Origin: Burkholderia dolosa
GTDB lineage: Bacteria; Pseudomonadota; Gammaproteobacteria; Burkholderiales; Burkholderiaceae
Direction: 5' to 3'
NCBI RefSeq assembly: GCF_902499135.1
Contig: NZ_CABVPR010000018.1
Span: 26,099-90,098, forward strand
DNA: 64,000 bases
Below the pieces are notes generated by a model. The model searched no databases. It saw nothing but the letters and a program-made list of their open reading frames with translations, and had not been told where the DNA came from. This document shows, piece after piece, positions 18,193 to 26,952 of this stretch; the first letter of the stretch is position 1; every line of letters starts with the position of its first letter. The position numbers and the translations under genes were made by a program.

Positions 18193-18813
18193 TCATGCGC
18201 ACGCGGCGTCGATCAGCTGCGTGACGAGCGCGGGCGCGGTGCCGATCGGCGTTGCGCCGTGCCGGTACGTCTGGCTCGCCGCGTAGATGCCTTCGAGCAC
18301 GAGCGCGAGCGCGTCCGCGAGCGCCTTCGGCTGCCGTGCGCCGGCGCCTTCGCACAGCTCGACGATGCGCTTCATCAGCTGTTCCTTGTTCTGCGCGACG
18401 CGCTCGCGCGCCGGATGCGACGCGTCCGGAAATTCGGCGGCGACGTTCACGAACGGACAGCCGCGGTAGTCCTTCTGCGTCGCCCGCTCGGCGAGATCGA
18501 CGAAATACTGGATCAACTGCGCCTTCGGCTGGCCCGGATGCTTCGCGACGCTCGCGTCGAACCGCTCGAAGAAACACGCGTCCATCCGGTCGAGATACGC
18601 GAGAATCAGTTCGTCTTTCGACGAGAACTGGCGATACAGGCTCATCTTGTTGACGCCGGCCAGTTCCACGACCGCCTCGACGCCGACCGCGCGCACCCCT
18701 TCCTTGTAAAACAGTTCTTCTGCCGCGCGCAGCAGATGCTCCTGGGCGGTGGCGCCGGCGATCGGCCGGCGCGTGCGTCGCGCTTGCGGCTTCGCAGCTT
18801 CGATGCCCGACAT
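18193..18813 (-). CDS. TetR-family transcriptional repressor
   Basis: 206 residues from the ATG at 18813; a start at 18849 would add 12 residues but lies directly against the operator. The helix-turn-helix occupies about 20-65 (HLLRAAEELFYKEG, then VEAVVELAGVNKMSLYRQF). The ligand domain contains CPFVNVAAEFPD, common in the TetR_C_33/AcrR-like branch. It is divergent from an MFS transporter gene, with a matched pair of operators between them, so it very probably represses that transporter and itself, released by an unknown ligand. Confidence 0.9.
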   Translation of the reverse strand: MSGIEAAKPQARRTRRPIAGATAQEHLLRAAEELFYKEGVRAVGVEAVVELAGVNKMSLYRQFSSKDELILAYLDRMDACFFERFDASVAKHPGQPKAQLIQYFVDLAERATQKDYRGCPFVNVAAEFPDASHPARERVAQNKEQLMKRIVELCEGAGARQPKALADALALVLEGIYAASQTYRHGATPIGTAPALVTQLIDAACA

Positions 18814-18842
18814 GATGACCCTCGACCACGTAGATGAATGGC

Positions 18843-18871
18843 TTGACATGTTACCGACTGGTCACTAGGAT
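18843..18871 (+). promoter_or_regulatory. Sigma-70 promoter of the MFS gene, with TetR half-operator in its spacer
   Basis: TTGACA (perfect -35, 18843-18848), 17-base spacer, TAGGAT (18866-18871). The spacer is almost entirely the first operator element, so bound repressor would block RNA polymerase directly. It lies 163 bases before the transporter start. Confidence 0.7.
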
Positions 18872-18899
18872 CGCAACACAGTTGTGACCGGTTGGTAAC
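18850..18899. promoter_or_regulatory. Paired TetR operator between tetR and the MFS gene
   Basis: GTTACCGACTGGTCAC (18850-18865) and GTGACCGGTTGGTAAC (18884-18899) are inverted copies matching at 14 of 16 positions, with centres 34 bases apart (about three helical turns). Each copy is itself roughly palindromic (GTTACC/GGTCAC). Two same-face sites in a divergent tetR promoter region are typical of cooperative TetR binding. Confidence 0.75.
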
Positions 18900-19033
18900 A
18901 ATGCCGGTCGGATCGACAGACGAATGCCAAGCGTCGGCCGGGTCAGCCGATGCGATGTGCGGCGGAGGTGGCCCGGCAGAACGAGACGGACGGGCGTCCA
19001 CATGCCCGATGCCGTCAACCGGAGAATTCGAAC

Positions 19034-20317
19034 ATGAACTGGGCGGTGACACGAATCGGCGGGCGTTTCCACTACGGATGGCTCGCCGCGGCGGTGGTAT
19101 TCCTGATTCTGCTGGCGGCGGCCGGCACGCGCGCGACGCCGAGCGTGCTGATGGTGCCGCTCGAGCGCGAGCTCGGCTGGAGCCGCGCGACGATTTCGCT
19201 GGCGATTTCGGTGAACATCGCGCTGTACGGGCTGACCGGTCCGTTCGCCGCGGCCGCGATGCAGCGCTTCGGGCTGCGTCCGACGATCCTCACCGCGCTC
19301 GCGACGATGGCGGCGGGCGTCGCGCTGTCGTCGACGATGACGCAAAGCTGGCAGATGGTCGTGATCTGGGGGCTGATGGTCGGCTGCTCGACCGGCGTGG
19401 TCGCGCTGACGCTGTCCGCGACGTTCGTCACGCGCTGGTTCCATGCGCGCCGCGGGCTCGTGATGGGCATCCTGACTGCGAGTACGGCGACCGGCCAGCT
19501 CGTGTTCCTGCCGATGCTCGCGGCGATCGCGCAGCGTCACGGCTGGCGGCCGGTCGTGCTCGTCGTCGCGCTGGCCGCCGCGATCGTCATTCCGCTGGTC
19601 GCGTTCCTGCTGCCGGAGCGGCCGGCCGACGTGAAGCTGCGTCCGTACGGCGAGCCGGCCGATGCGCCGGCCGCCGCCGATACGACGAAGGAGAATCCGC
19701 TTGCGGTCGCGTTCCGCACGCTGCTCACCGCGAGCCGCTCGCGCGACTTCTGGCTGCTGTTCTTCAGCTTCTTCATCTGCGGCGCGAGCACCAACGGCTA
19801 CGTCGGCACGCATCTGATCGCAATGTGCAGCGACTACGGGATGACGGAAGTGCAGGGTGCGTCGCTGCTCGCCGCGATGGGCGTGTTCGACCTGTTCGGC
19901 ACGACGCTGTCCGGCTGGCTGTCGGACCGCTACGACAACCGCGTGCTGCTGTTCTGGTATTACGGGCTGCGCGGACTGTCGCTGATCTATCTGCCGCACG
20001 CGTTCGGCATCGACTTCTTCGGGCTGCCGCTGTTCGCGATGTTCTACGGGCTCGACTGGATCGCGACCGTGCCGCCGACCGTGCGGCTCGCGACCGACGT
20101 GTTCGGCAAGGCCGCGGCGCCGGTCGTGTTCGGCTGGATCGTCGCCGGCCACCAGCTCGGCGCGGCGTTCGCGGCGCTCGGCGCGGGGATGCTGCGCGCG
20201 AGCCTCGGCACGTACACGATCGCATCGATGATCTCGGGTGGGCTGTGCATCGTCGGCGCGCTGATCGTGCTGCGGATCAATCGCGGGCCGTCGCGCGCAG
20301 CCGCGCAAGCGGCGTGA
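19034..20317 (+). CDS. MFS transporter, monocarboxylate/OFA-like
   Basis: 427 residues from the ATG at 19034 (GGAG upstream). Twelve transmembrane segments in two groups of six, separated by a hydrophilic loop (about 205-235, with PERPADVKLRPYGEP). The opening GRFHYGWLAAAVVFLIL and the motif-A-like sequences between helices 2-3 and 8-9 (LSDRYDNR) fit the major facilitator superfamily, of the group often annotated as monocarboxylate/oxalate-formate-type. Substrate unknown. Controlled by the divergent TetR gene through the operator pair upstream. Confidence 0.88.
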   Translation: MNWAVTRIGGRFHYGWLAAAVVFLILLAAAGTRATPSVLMVPLERELGWSRATISLAISVNIALYGLTGPFAAAAMQRFGLRPTILTALATMAAGVALSSTMTQSWQMVVIWGLMVGCSTGVVALTLSATFVTRWFHARRGLVMGILTASTATGQLVFLPMLAAIAQRHGWRPVVLVVALAAAIVIPLVAFLLPERPADVKLRPYGEPADAPAAADTTKENPLAVAFRTLLTASRSRDFWLLFFSFFICGASTNGYVGTHLIAMCSDYGMTEVQGASLLAAMGVFDLFGTTLSGWLSDRYDNRVLLFWYYGLRGLSLIYLPHAFGIDFFGLPLFAMFYGLDWIATVPPTVRLATDVFGKAAAPVVFGWIVAGHQLGAAFAALGAGMLRASLGTYTIASMISGGLCIVGALIVLRINRGPSRAAAQAA

Positions 20318-20450
20318 CGCGCGGCGCGGGCGGCCTATCCACGCTCGACGATTTGCATTGCGCGGCGCGGCCGCGCGCGTGTCCGCGCAAGCGGTTATGC
20401 TTGCGGTTCGCAGGGCGTTCGCGCCCCTTCACCGATCAGCGAGGAACCGC

Positions 20451-21056
20451 ATGTCTGTCAAACCTGCTCCTACCACCGTTTCGATTCACGAACTGATCGC
20501 GGGCCGCTGGAGCCCGCGCGCTTACTCGGACGAACCCGTCAGCGCCGACGATCTGCATGCGGTGCTCGAAGCCGCGCGGTGGGCGCCGTCGGCGTACAAC
20601 GCGCAGCCGTGGCGCTTCATCGTGTTCGACCGCACGCGCGACGAAGCGGCGTTCAAGCGCGCGTTCGCGACGCTCGTGCCGTTCAACCAGGGCTGGAATG
20701 CGCCGGCGCCGGTGCTGATCGCGGTGACCGCGCACACGCTCACGCCGAAGGGCGAACCGGCGCCGACCGCGCTGTACGACGCCGGCGCGGCCGCGATGTC
20801 GCTCGTGCTGCAGGCCCATGCGCTGGGCCTGGCCGCGCATCAGATGAGCGGCTTCGATGCGAACGCGTTCCGCGACGCATTCGAGATTCCGGCCGACGTC
20901 GCGATCCCGGCGATCATCTCGCTCGGCCACTACGGCAACGTCGACAAGCTCGATCCGGTGCTGCGCGATCGCGAGAAGGCACCGCGCACGCGTCATGCGA
21001 TCGGCGAGATCGTGTACGCGGGCGCATGGAAGAAGCGCTTCGACGCGGCGGCGTGA
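20451..21056 (+). CDS. Nitroreductase-family FMN oxidoreductase
   Basis: 201 residues from the ATG at 20451 with GAGGAA 4 bases upstream. The N-terminal block ELIAGRWSPRAYSDEPVSADDLHAVLEAARWAPSAYNAQPWRF is the nitroreductase FMN site (R/S-R-AY, then WAPSAYNAQPW). The central LYDAGAAAMSLVLQAHALGL helix and the final SLGHYG segment complete the fold. Such enzymes are NAD(P)H-dependent homodimeric flavoproteins acting on nitroaromatics, quinones or enones; the physiological substrate is not evident. 133 bases after the MFS gene, possibly its own unit. Confidence 0.9.
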   Translation: MSVKPAPTTVSIHELIAGRWSPRAYSDEPVSADDLHAVLEAARWAPSAYNAQPWRFIVFDRTRDEAAFKRAFATLVPFNQGWNAPAPVLIAVTAHTLTPKGEPAPTALYDAGAAAMSLVLQAHALGLAAHQMSGFDANAFRDAFEIPADVAIPAIISLGHYGNVDKLDPVLRDREKAPRTRHAIGEIVYAGAWKKRFDAAA

Positions 21057-21250
21057 GCGTCGAGCGGGCGGCGGGCGCGCGCAGCGCACCCCGTCCGTGC
21101 GCATGCCGGCCGGCTGGGTCCGGTACATCGTTGCCGTCGCTCGGCCGGCGGATCGCGCCGGCGGCCCGCCGCCGGTTGTGATCGCGCGGGCTTCGTGTTA
21201 AAAAGCCCGTCCTTTCCGTTTTCGCGCCGGCCATGCAGCGGCAACTTCCG

Positions 21251-22501
21251 ATGACTTACTGCGCGATCGATTTCGGCACGTCCAACTCCGCCGTGGCGCT
21301 GCCCGATGGCGGCGGCATGCGGCTCGCGCCCGTCGAGGGCGATCATCTGACGCTGCCCACCGCAATCTTCTTCAACAACGACGAGCAGACGGTCGAATAC
21401 GGCCGCGCGGCGCTCGCGTCGTATATCGACGGCTTCGACGGCCGGCTGATGCGCTCGATGAAGAGCATCCTCGGCTCGCCGCTCGCGGAGACCACGACCG
21501 ATCTCGGCGACGGCACCGCGATCGCGTACACCGAGGTCATCGCGCGCTTCCTCACGCATCTGAAGCGCAAGGCGGAGGCGCACGCGGGCGCGCCGATCCG
21601 GCGCGCGGTGCTTGGCCGGCCGGTGTTCTTCGTCGACGACGATCCGCGCGCGGACCGCCTCGCGCAGGCGCAGCTCGAAGCGGCCGCGCAGTCGGTCGGC
21701 TTCGCGGACGTGCATTTCCAGTACGAACCGATCGCGGCGGCGTTCGACTACGAATCGCGTCAGCAGGCCGAGCGCCTCGTGCTCGTCGCGGACATCGGCG
21801 GCGGGACGTCCGACTTCTCGCTCGTGCGTGTCGGCCCCGACCGGATGGCGCGCCTCGAACGCAAGGACGACGTGCTCGCGCACCACGGCGTGCATGTCGC
21901 CGGCACCGACTATGACCGGCGCGTCGAGCTGTCGGCGATCCTGCCCGCTTTCGGCTATCGCGCGCTGGATCCGGAAGGGCGCGAACTGCCGAACCGCATC
22001 TATTTCGATCTGGCGACCTGGCACCTGATCAATACGGTGTACACGCCGAAGCGCCTCGGCGACCTGAAGCTGATGAAGCACCTGTACCTCGATGCGCGCC
22101 AGCACGAGCGCCTGCTGCGCGTGGTCGAGCAGCGGCTCGGACATGCGCTGATGGCGCGCGCGGAAGAGGCGAAGATCGGCGTGGCCGCGGGCGGCGAAAC
22201 GATGATCGATCTGAACGACGTCGAAGAGGATCTGCAGATTGCGTTCGACGCGGATCGTCTCGTCGACGCGAGCCGCGACGACACCGCGCGCATCGTCGAC
22301 GCGGCGCGCGAGACGGTGCGGCTCGCGGGCATCGCGCCGCGCGACGTCGGCGCGCTGTATTTCACCGGCGGCTCGACCGGGCTCGCGTTTCTGTCGGGCG
22401 CGCTCGCCGATGCGTTCCCCGACGCGCAGCCGGTGTTCGGCGATCGGCTCGCGAGCGTCGCGACCGGGCTCGGCATTCACGCGCAACGGCTATTCGGCTG
22501 A
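21251..22501 (+). CDS. yegD: Hsp70-family chaperone, YegD-like
   Basis: 416 residues from the ATG at 21251 (MTYCAIDFGTSNSAVAL); an in-frame ATG at 21233 would add six residues. The phosphate-1 loop CAIDFGTSNS, the phosphate-2 loop VLVADIGGGTSDFSLV and the adenosine motif ALYFTGGSTGLAFL are those of the actin/Hsp70 ATPase fold. The usual substrate-binding domain is missing, so the protein is essentially a nucleotide-binding domain, as in YegD. Cellular role poorly defined. It ends at a strong bidirectional terminator shared with cspA. Confidence 0.9.
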   Translation: MTYCAIDFGTSNSAVALPDGGGMRLAPVEGDHLTLPTAIFFNNDEQTVEYGRAALASYIDGFDGRLMRSMKSILGSPLAETTTDLGDGTAIAYTEVIARFLTHLKRKAEAHAGAPIRRAVLGRPVFFVDDDPRADRLAQAQLEAAAQSVGFADVHFQYEPIAAAFDYESRQQAERLVLVADIGGGTSDFSLVRVGPDRMARLERKDDVLAHHGVHVAGTDYDRRVELSAILPAFGYRALDPEGRELPNRIYFDLATWHLINTVYTPKRLGDLKLMKHLYLDARQHERLLRVVEQRLGHALMARAEEAKIGVAAGGETMIDLNDVEEDLQIAFDADRLVDASRDDTARIVDAARETVRLAGIAPRDVGALYFTGGSTGLAFLSGALADAFPDAQPVFGDRLASVATGLGIHAQRLFG

Positions 22502-22551
22502 GCGAATCGCGGCGACGTACCGTGCCGCGATATCGAAATCGCGCAGAAAAC

Positions 22552-22579
22552 AAAAAACCCCGCCGAAGCGGGGTTTTTT
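22552..22579. terminator. Bidirectional terminator between yegD and the cold-shock gene
   Basis: Perfect 12-bp stem AAAAAACCCCGC / GCGGGGTTTTTT around the 4-base loop CGAA. It has T-runs in both directions and serves the two convergent genes. Confidence 0.9.
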
Positions 22580-22599
22580 ACACGAAATCTCGCGCCGAC

Positions 22600-22803
22600 T
22601 TAAACCGGGCGGATGTTCGCAGCTTGCAGACCCTTCGGGCCCGTCTTCACTTCGAATTCGACCTTCTGGTTTTCTTGCAGCGTCTTGAAGCCTTCGACGC
22701 GGATTTCCGAGAAGTGCGCGAACAGATCGTCGCCGCCGCCTTCCGGGGTGATGAAGCCGAAGCCCTTTGCGTCATTGAACCACTTGACGGTACCGGTTGC
22801 CAT
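22600..22803 (-). CDS. cspA: Cold-shock protein, CspA family
   Basis: 67 residues, the standard size. It holds both RNA-binding motifs: GFGFITP (RNP1, about 14-20) and DLFAHF (RNP2, about 26-31), within a single cold-shock domain. The protein is a small beta-barrel that binds single-stranded RNA and acts as an RNA chaperone. The start is fixed by AGGAA before ATG. A short GGGC-UUCG-GCCC hairpin lies about 30 bases upstream in the mRNA leader. Which of the several Burkholderia paralogues this is cannot be said from sequence alone. Confidence 0.96.
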   Translation of the reverse strand: MATGTVKWFNDAKGFGFITPEGGGDDLFAHFSEIRVEGFKTLQENQKVEFEVKTGPKGLQAANIRPV

Positions 22804-23226
22804 GTTACTTGTTCCTAAAAAGATAAAACGGGGCCGAAGCCCATGGGGTGCGGAAAATCAAGGAAGGGGGTAATGGGACCAACCGGAGTACCGTTGATGG
22901 GCGAACTACGAAAGAACCAATTCACTCGCCACTTGAAATCCTGCGTGGTCCTTTATACGGCCAATTGCTCGCGCGGTCAACCGGATTTCCACGGCATCAG
23001 GGTTATTGCGGAGTTTAGAGCTTACAAATATTGCAGACGATGCGAATTTTTTGTAGGGGCCGATCGATTTAGGCGCCAACTCGCAGGTGCAACCGTTAAA
23101 CTACGCGCCGCGCGGACCGGGTTGCCCCGATCGGGTGGCCCGTCCCCCCAAGAATGTGTGCGCGGTGCGGTCCGAGCCGATCCCGGACCGGCAGCCGACC
23201 ATGCTTTTTGAGACACAGGAGAGGAT
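22804..23226. other. Divergent intergenic region, cspA leader and permease promoter
   Basis: 423 bases between divergent genes. The left part is relatively AT-rich and should include the cspA promoter and leader, with a tetraloop hairpin at 22831-22842. The right part is GC-rich and carries the permease ribosome site AGGAGAGG just before its GTG. No ORF is convincing. Confidence 0.5.
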
Positions 23227-24825
23227 GTGAAGAGTTCTATTCAACGGAACATCGGCCCGTTTGCACTGATGCTGACCGGGCTGGGTTCGATTATCGGCTC
23301 GGGCTGGCTGTTCGGCGCCTGGAAGGCCGCGAAGATCGCCGGTCCGGCGGCGATCTGCGCGTGGATCATCGGTGCGGTCGTGATTCTCGCGATCGCGCTG
23401 ACGTACGCCGAGCTCGGCGCGATGTTCCCCGAGTCGGGCGGTATGGTGCGCTATGCACGCTATTCGCACGGTTCGCTGGTGGGCTTCATCAGCGCGTGGG
23501 CGAACTGGATCGCGATCGTATCCGTGATCCCGATCGAGGCCGAGGCATCGATCCAGTACATGAGCACGTGGCCTTACGAATGGGCGCACAGCCTGTTCGT
23601 GAACGGCGAGCTGACGACACCCGGCCTGCTGCTGTCCGCGGTGCTGGTCGTCATCTACTTCATGCTGAACTACTGGGGCGTGAAGGCGTTCGCGCGCGCG
23701 AACACCGCGATCACGATCTTCAAGTTCCTGATTCCCGGCCTCACGATCCTCGGCCTGATGCTGACGAGCTTCCACTCGGAGAACCTCGGCACGTCGTCGA
23801 ACGCGAGCTTTGCGCCGTACGGCTGGTCGGCCGTACTGACCGCCGTCGCGACGAGCGGCATCGTGTTCGCGTTCAACGGCTTCCAGAGCCCGGTGAACCT
23901 CGCCGGCGAAGCGCGCAATCCGGCACGCAGCGTGCCGTTCGCGGTGATTTCGTCGATCCTGCTCGCGCTCGTGATCTACGTGCTGCTGCAGATGGCCTAT
24001 ATCGGTTCGGTCGACCCGGCCGACGTCGCAAAGGGCTGGGCGCACTTCAACTTCTCGTCGCCGTTCGCGGAACTCGCGATCGCGCTGAACCTGAACTGGC
24101 TCGCGATCCTGCTGTATGTCGACGCGTTCATCAGCCCGAGCGGCACCGGCACGACGTACATGGCGACCACCACGCGCATGATCTATGCGATGGAGCGCAA
24201 CAACACGATGCCGAAGATGTTCGGCAACGTGCACCCGATCTACGGTGTGCCGCGCCAGGCGATGTGGTTCAACCTGCTCGTGTCGTTCATCTTCCTGTTC
24301 TTCTTCCGCGGCTGGAGCTCGCTCGCGGCGGTGATCTCGGTTGCGACCGTGATCTCGTACCTGACCGGCCCGATCAGCCTGATGGCGCTGCGCCGCGCGG
24401 CGACCGACGTCGAGCGTCCGCTGTCGATTCCGCTGATGAAGCTGATCGCGCCGTTCGCGTTCGTGTGCGCGTCGCTGATCCTGTACTGGGCGAAGTGGCC
24501 GCTGACCGGCGAAATCATCCTCCTGATGATCGTCGCGCTGCCGCTGTACTTCTACTTCCAGGCGAAGTCCGGCTGGACCGGTTGGGGCGCGGATCTGAAG
24601 GCCGCGTGGTGGCTCGTTGCGTATCTGCCGACGATGGCCGTGCTGTCGCTGATCGGCAGCAAGGAGTTCGGCGGTCACGGCTACCTGCCGTACGGCTGGG
24701 ACATGCTCGTCGTCGCGGCGATCTCGCTGGTGTTCTATTTCTGGGGCGTGAACACCGGTTATCGCACCAAGTATCTCGACGAGCGCGAGTCGCACGACGA
24801 AATCCTCGAAGGGATCGGCGTCTGA
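23227..24825 (+). CDS. APC-superfamily amino-acid/polyamine permease
   Basis: 532 residues with a GTG start at 23227; AGGAGAGG immediately upstream, and the overlapping ATG at 23225 runs straight into TGA. Twelve or more hydrophobic segments. Helix 1 has GLGSIIGSGWLFG, the APC substrate/sodium-site glycine motif, and FNGFQSPVNLAGEARNPARSVP corresponds to the conserved helix 6 to loop region. Substrate unknown; the family moves amino acids, polyamines and related solutes across the inner membrane by proton coupling or exchange. Followed by a strong terminator. Confidence 0.9.
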   Translation: MKSSIQRNIGPFALMLTGLGSIIGSGWLFGAWKAAKIAGPAAICAWIIGAVVILAIALTYAELGAMFPESGGMVRYARYSHGSLVGFISAWANWIAIVSVIPIEAEASIQYMSTWPYEWAHSLFVNGELTTPGLLLSAVLVVIYFMLNYWGVKAFARANTAITIFKFLIPGLTILGLMLTSFHSENLGTSSNASFAPYGWSAVLTAVATSGIVFAFNGFQSPVNLAGEARNPARSVPFAVISSILLALVIYVLLQMAYIGSVDPADVAKGWAHFNFSSPFAELAIALNLNWLAILLYVDAFISPSGTGTTYMATTTRMIYAMERNNTMPKMFGNVHPIYGVPRQAMWFNLLVSFIFLFFFRGWSSLAAVISVATVISYLTGPISLMALRRAATDVERPLSIPLMKLIAPFAFVCASLILYWAKWPLTGEIILLMIVALPLYFYFQAKSGWTGWGADLKAAWWLVAYLPTMAVLSLIGSKEFGGHGYLPYGWDMLVVAAISLVFYFWGVNTGYRTKYLDERESHDEILEGIGV

Positions 24826-24870
24826 CGACGCTTGGCATGCTGCCGTCGGAATCGGCGGCGGCAGCAACGC

Positions 24871-24907
24871 AAAAAGCCCGCCCGAGCCATCGCTCGGCGG
24901 GCTTTTT
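24871..24907. terminator. Terminator between the APC permease and LigB-like dioxygenase genes
   Basis: AAAAAGCCCGCC-CGAGC pairs with GCTCGGCGGGCTTTTT (one bulged C, 4-5 base loop). T-runs on both strands serve the two convergent genes. Confidence 0.88.
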
Positions 24908-24936
24908 GTTTGGCGTCGATGCCGAAAGCGTGCGCG

Positions 24937-25728
24937 TCAGGGGGCCGCGCTCGCAAACACGTAGTTCGTCATCGCGAGCACGCGCTGGTACGTGCCGAGC
25001 GGCTGGATGCCGAGCCGGTAATCGTCGTCCGCCGCGCCGAGTGCGGCAAACACCGGCAGCAGATGCTCGTCGGTCGGATGCATCAGTGCCGCGTGCGGCG
25101 CCTGGCGGCGGTAGTCGAGCAGCGCGTCGACGTTGTGCGCGGCGAGCTTCGCTTCGAACCAGTCGGTGAATTCCGCGACACGCGGGTCCGCATCGCCAGG
25201 TGCCGCGCCGAAATCGGCGGCGCGCAGATTGTGCGTGATCTGGCCCGAGCCGATCACCATCACGCCTTCGTCACGCAGCGGCCGCAGCGCGCGGCCGACC
25301 GCGAAATGGTGCGCCGCATCCGCGCGCGGCTGGATCGACAGCTGCGCGACCGGCACGTCGGCGTCCGGGAACATCAGCAGCATCGGCACCCACGCGCCGT
25401 GATCGAGGCCGTGCTCGGCGGTCGCAGTCGCGATGCCCGCCGCGTTCAGCAGCGCCGCCGCGCGTTCGGCGACGGCCGGCGCGCCGGGCGCCGGGTAACG
25501 AATTTCGTACAGCGCGCGAGGAAAGCCGTAGAAGTCGTGGATCGTCTGCGGTTGTGCGGCGACGCTCGCGACCGGCTGCTGCGTGCCCCAGTGCGCGGAC
25601 AGCATCAACACCGCGCGCGGGCGCGGCAGTTCGGCGCCGAGCTGCGTGAACGCATTGGACGGCAATGCAGGGTCGATTGGCAGCGTCGGCGCGCCGTGGG
25701 ACAGGTAAAGCGACGGCAAGCGGTTCAT
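24937..25728 (-). CDS. LigB-type extradiol dioxygenase, DODA/YgiD-like
   Basis: 263 residues. The N-terminal LYLSHGAPTLPID supplies a metal-ligand His. LMLSAHWGT, AEHGLDHGAWVPMLLMFPDADVPVAQLSI and GSGQITHNL are the signature blocks of the class III extradiol dioxygenase (LigB) fold as found in 4,5-DOPA dioxygenase-like proteins such as YgiD. These single-domain enzymes use a mononuclear metal (zinc or iron) to cleave catechols. The natural substrate here is unknown. Monocistronic and convergent with the permease gene. Confidence 0.88.
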   Translation of the reverse strand: MNRLPSLYLSHGAPTLPIDPALPSNAFTQLGAELPRPRAVLMLSAHWGTQQPVASVAAQPQTIHDFYGFPRALYEIRYPAPGAPAVAERAAALLNAAGIATATAEHGLDHGAWVPMLLMFPDADVPVAQLSIQPRADAAHHFAVGRALRPLRDEGVMVIGSGQITHNLRAADFGAAPGDADPRVAEFTDWFEAKLAAHNVDALLDYRRQAPHAALMHPTDEHLLPVFAALGAADDDYRLGIQPLGTYQRVLAMTNYVFASAAP

Positions 25729-25948
25729 GGGGAAGGCCTGAGAAGGGGGTTGCCCGTCACTATAGGCTCACACCGGACATTGATAAATCAAGCGCGTGGA
25801 ATTTGATTGAATCTCGATTGTTGATAATCGGCGCGGAGTGAACGCGGACCGATGAACGCGTGCATTCGCGCCGCGGGATCGCCCGTGAATGCGTGGAAAT
25901 CGACGAAGATATGCGAAGAACTTCGCAGAACGCGCTTGAGCGCGTCGA

Positions 25949-26545
25949 TCAGTGCGCGGGCCGAATGCCGGTCCACGGCGTCGTCAGCGGCGCGCCGAGC
26001 GCGAACAGGTCGAGCACGCGCGTGACCGTCTGATCGACCAGTTCGTCGATCGTCTTCGGCATCGCGTAAAACGCCGGCAAAGGCGGGAAGACGATGCCGC
26101 CCATTTCGGTAACAGCCGTCATGTTGCGCAGATGCGCGAGGTTGAACGGCGTTTCGCGCACCATCAGCACGAGCCGGCGGCGCTCCTTCAGCGTGACGTC
26201 GGCCGCGCGTGTGATCAGATTGTCGGACAGCCCGTGCGCGACGCTCGCGAGCGTCTTCATCGAGCACGGCGCGATCACCATTCCGTCGGTCGCGAACGAG
26301 CCGGACGCGATCGTCGCGCCGACGTCGCGCACCGAATGCACGACGTCCGCACGGCTTTCGACGTCAGCCTTCGACAATTTCAGTTCGTGCTGGATGTTGA
26401 GCCAGCCGGCGTTCGAAATCAGCAGATGCGTTTCGACGCCGCCGGCGGCGCGCAGCAGCTCGAGCAGCCGTACGCCGTAGATCGCGCCGGTTGCGCCGGT
26501 GATCGCGACGATCAGCCGGCGCGGCGGCGCGCTGGAAGAAGCCAT
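25949..26545 (-). CDS. ubiX: UbiX flavin prenyltransferase
   Basis: 198 residues. ITGATGAIYGVRLLELL at the N-terminus is the FMN-binding loop, and MVIAPCSMKTLASVAHGLSDNL and RETPFNLAHLRNM are further flavin and prenyl-phosphate contacts conserved in UbiX. The enzyme makes prenylated FMN from FMN and dimethylallyl phosphate, the cofactor of UbiD, used in ubiquinone synthesis and aromatic (de)carboxylation. It ends the hemA-prfA-prmC-grx run, 28 bases after the glutaredoxin gene. No ubiD is present in this window. Confidence 0.95.
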   Translation of the reverse strand: MASSSAPPRRLIVAITGATGAIYGVRLLELLRAAGGVETHLLISNAGWLNIQHELKLSKADVESRADVVHSVRDVGATIASGSFATDGMVIAPCSMKTLASVAHGLSDNLITRAADVTLKERRRLVLMVRETPFNLAHLRNMTAVTEMGGIVFPPLPAFYAMPKTIDELVDQTVTRVLDLFALGAPLTTPWTGIRPAH

Positions 26546-26573
26546 TGGAACGCGGGGCGGCAGCGGGGCGGTG

Positions 26574-26885
26574 TTACGCGGCGGCGAACAGCTGCTGCAG
26601 TTCGCCCGACTGGTACATCTCCATCATGATGTCCGAGCCGCCGATGAATTCGCCCTTCACGTAAAGCTGCGGGATGGTCGGCCAGTTCGAGAACGCCTTG
26701 ATCCCCTGGCGGATTTCTTCGTCCTCGAGCACGTTGACCGTCTTGAACTGGTCGACGCCGCAGGCTTTCAGCACCTGCACGGCGCGGCCGGAAAAGCCGC
26801 ACATCGGAAATTGCGCGTTGCCCTTCATGAAGAGCACGACCGGATTTTCGTCGACGATTTGCTTGATGCGTTGTTGGGTGTCCAT
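26574..26885 (-). CDS. grxD: Monothiol glutaredoxin, Grx4 type
   Basis: 103 residues, full length. The monothiol active site CGFS is at 29-32, preceded by FMKGNAQFPM. WPTIPQLYVKGEFIGGSDIMMEM provides the cis-Pro and glutathione-binding GG. Proteins of this class bind a [2Fe-2S] cluster with glutathione and pass it to acceptor proteins. Lies between prmC and ubiX on the minus strand, 67 bases downstream of prmC, probably within the same operon. Confidence 0.96.
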   Translation of the reverse strand: MDTQQRIKQIVDENPVVLFMKGNAQFPMCGFSGRAVQVLKACGVDQFKTVNVLEDEEIRQGIKAFSNWPTIPQLYVKGEFIGGSDIMMEMYQSGELQQLFAAA

Positions 26886-26952
26886 GACTGACCTTGCGTT
26901 TGCGGGGCGTTAGGACGAAATGATAGCGGATTTCAACCGGACAGGCCGCGCG

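Noticed and set aside
25729-25948. Small gene between the LigB-like dioxygenase gene and ubiX
   Set aside because: Frames here are extensions of antisense or out-of-frame readings of ubiX; no start with a ribosome site and no family resemblance.
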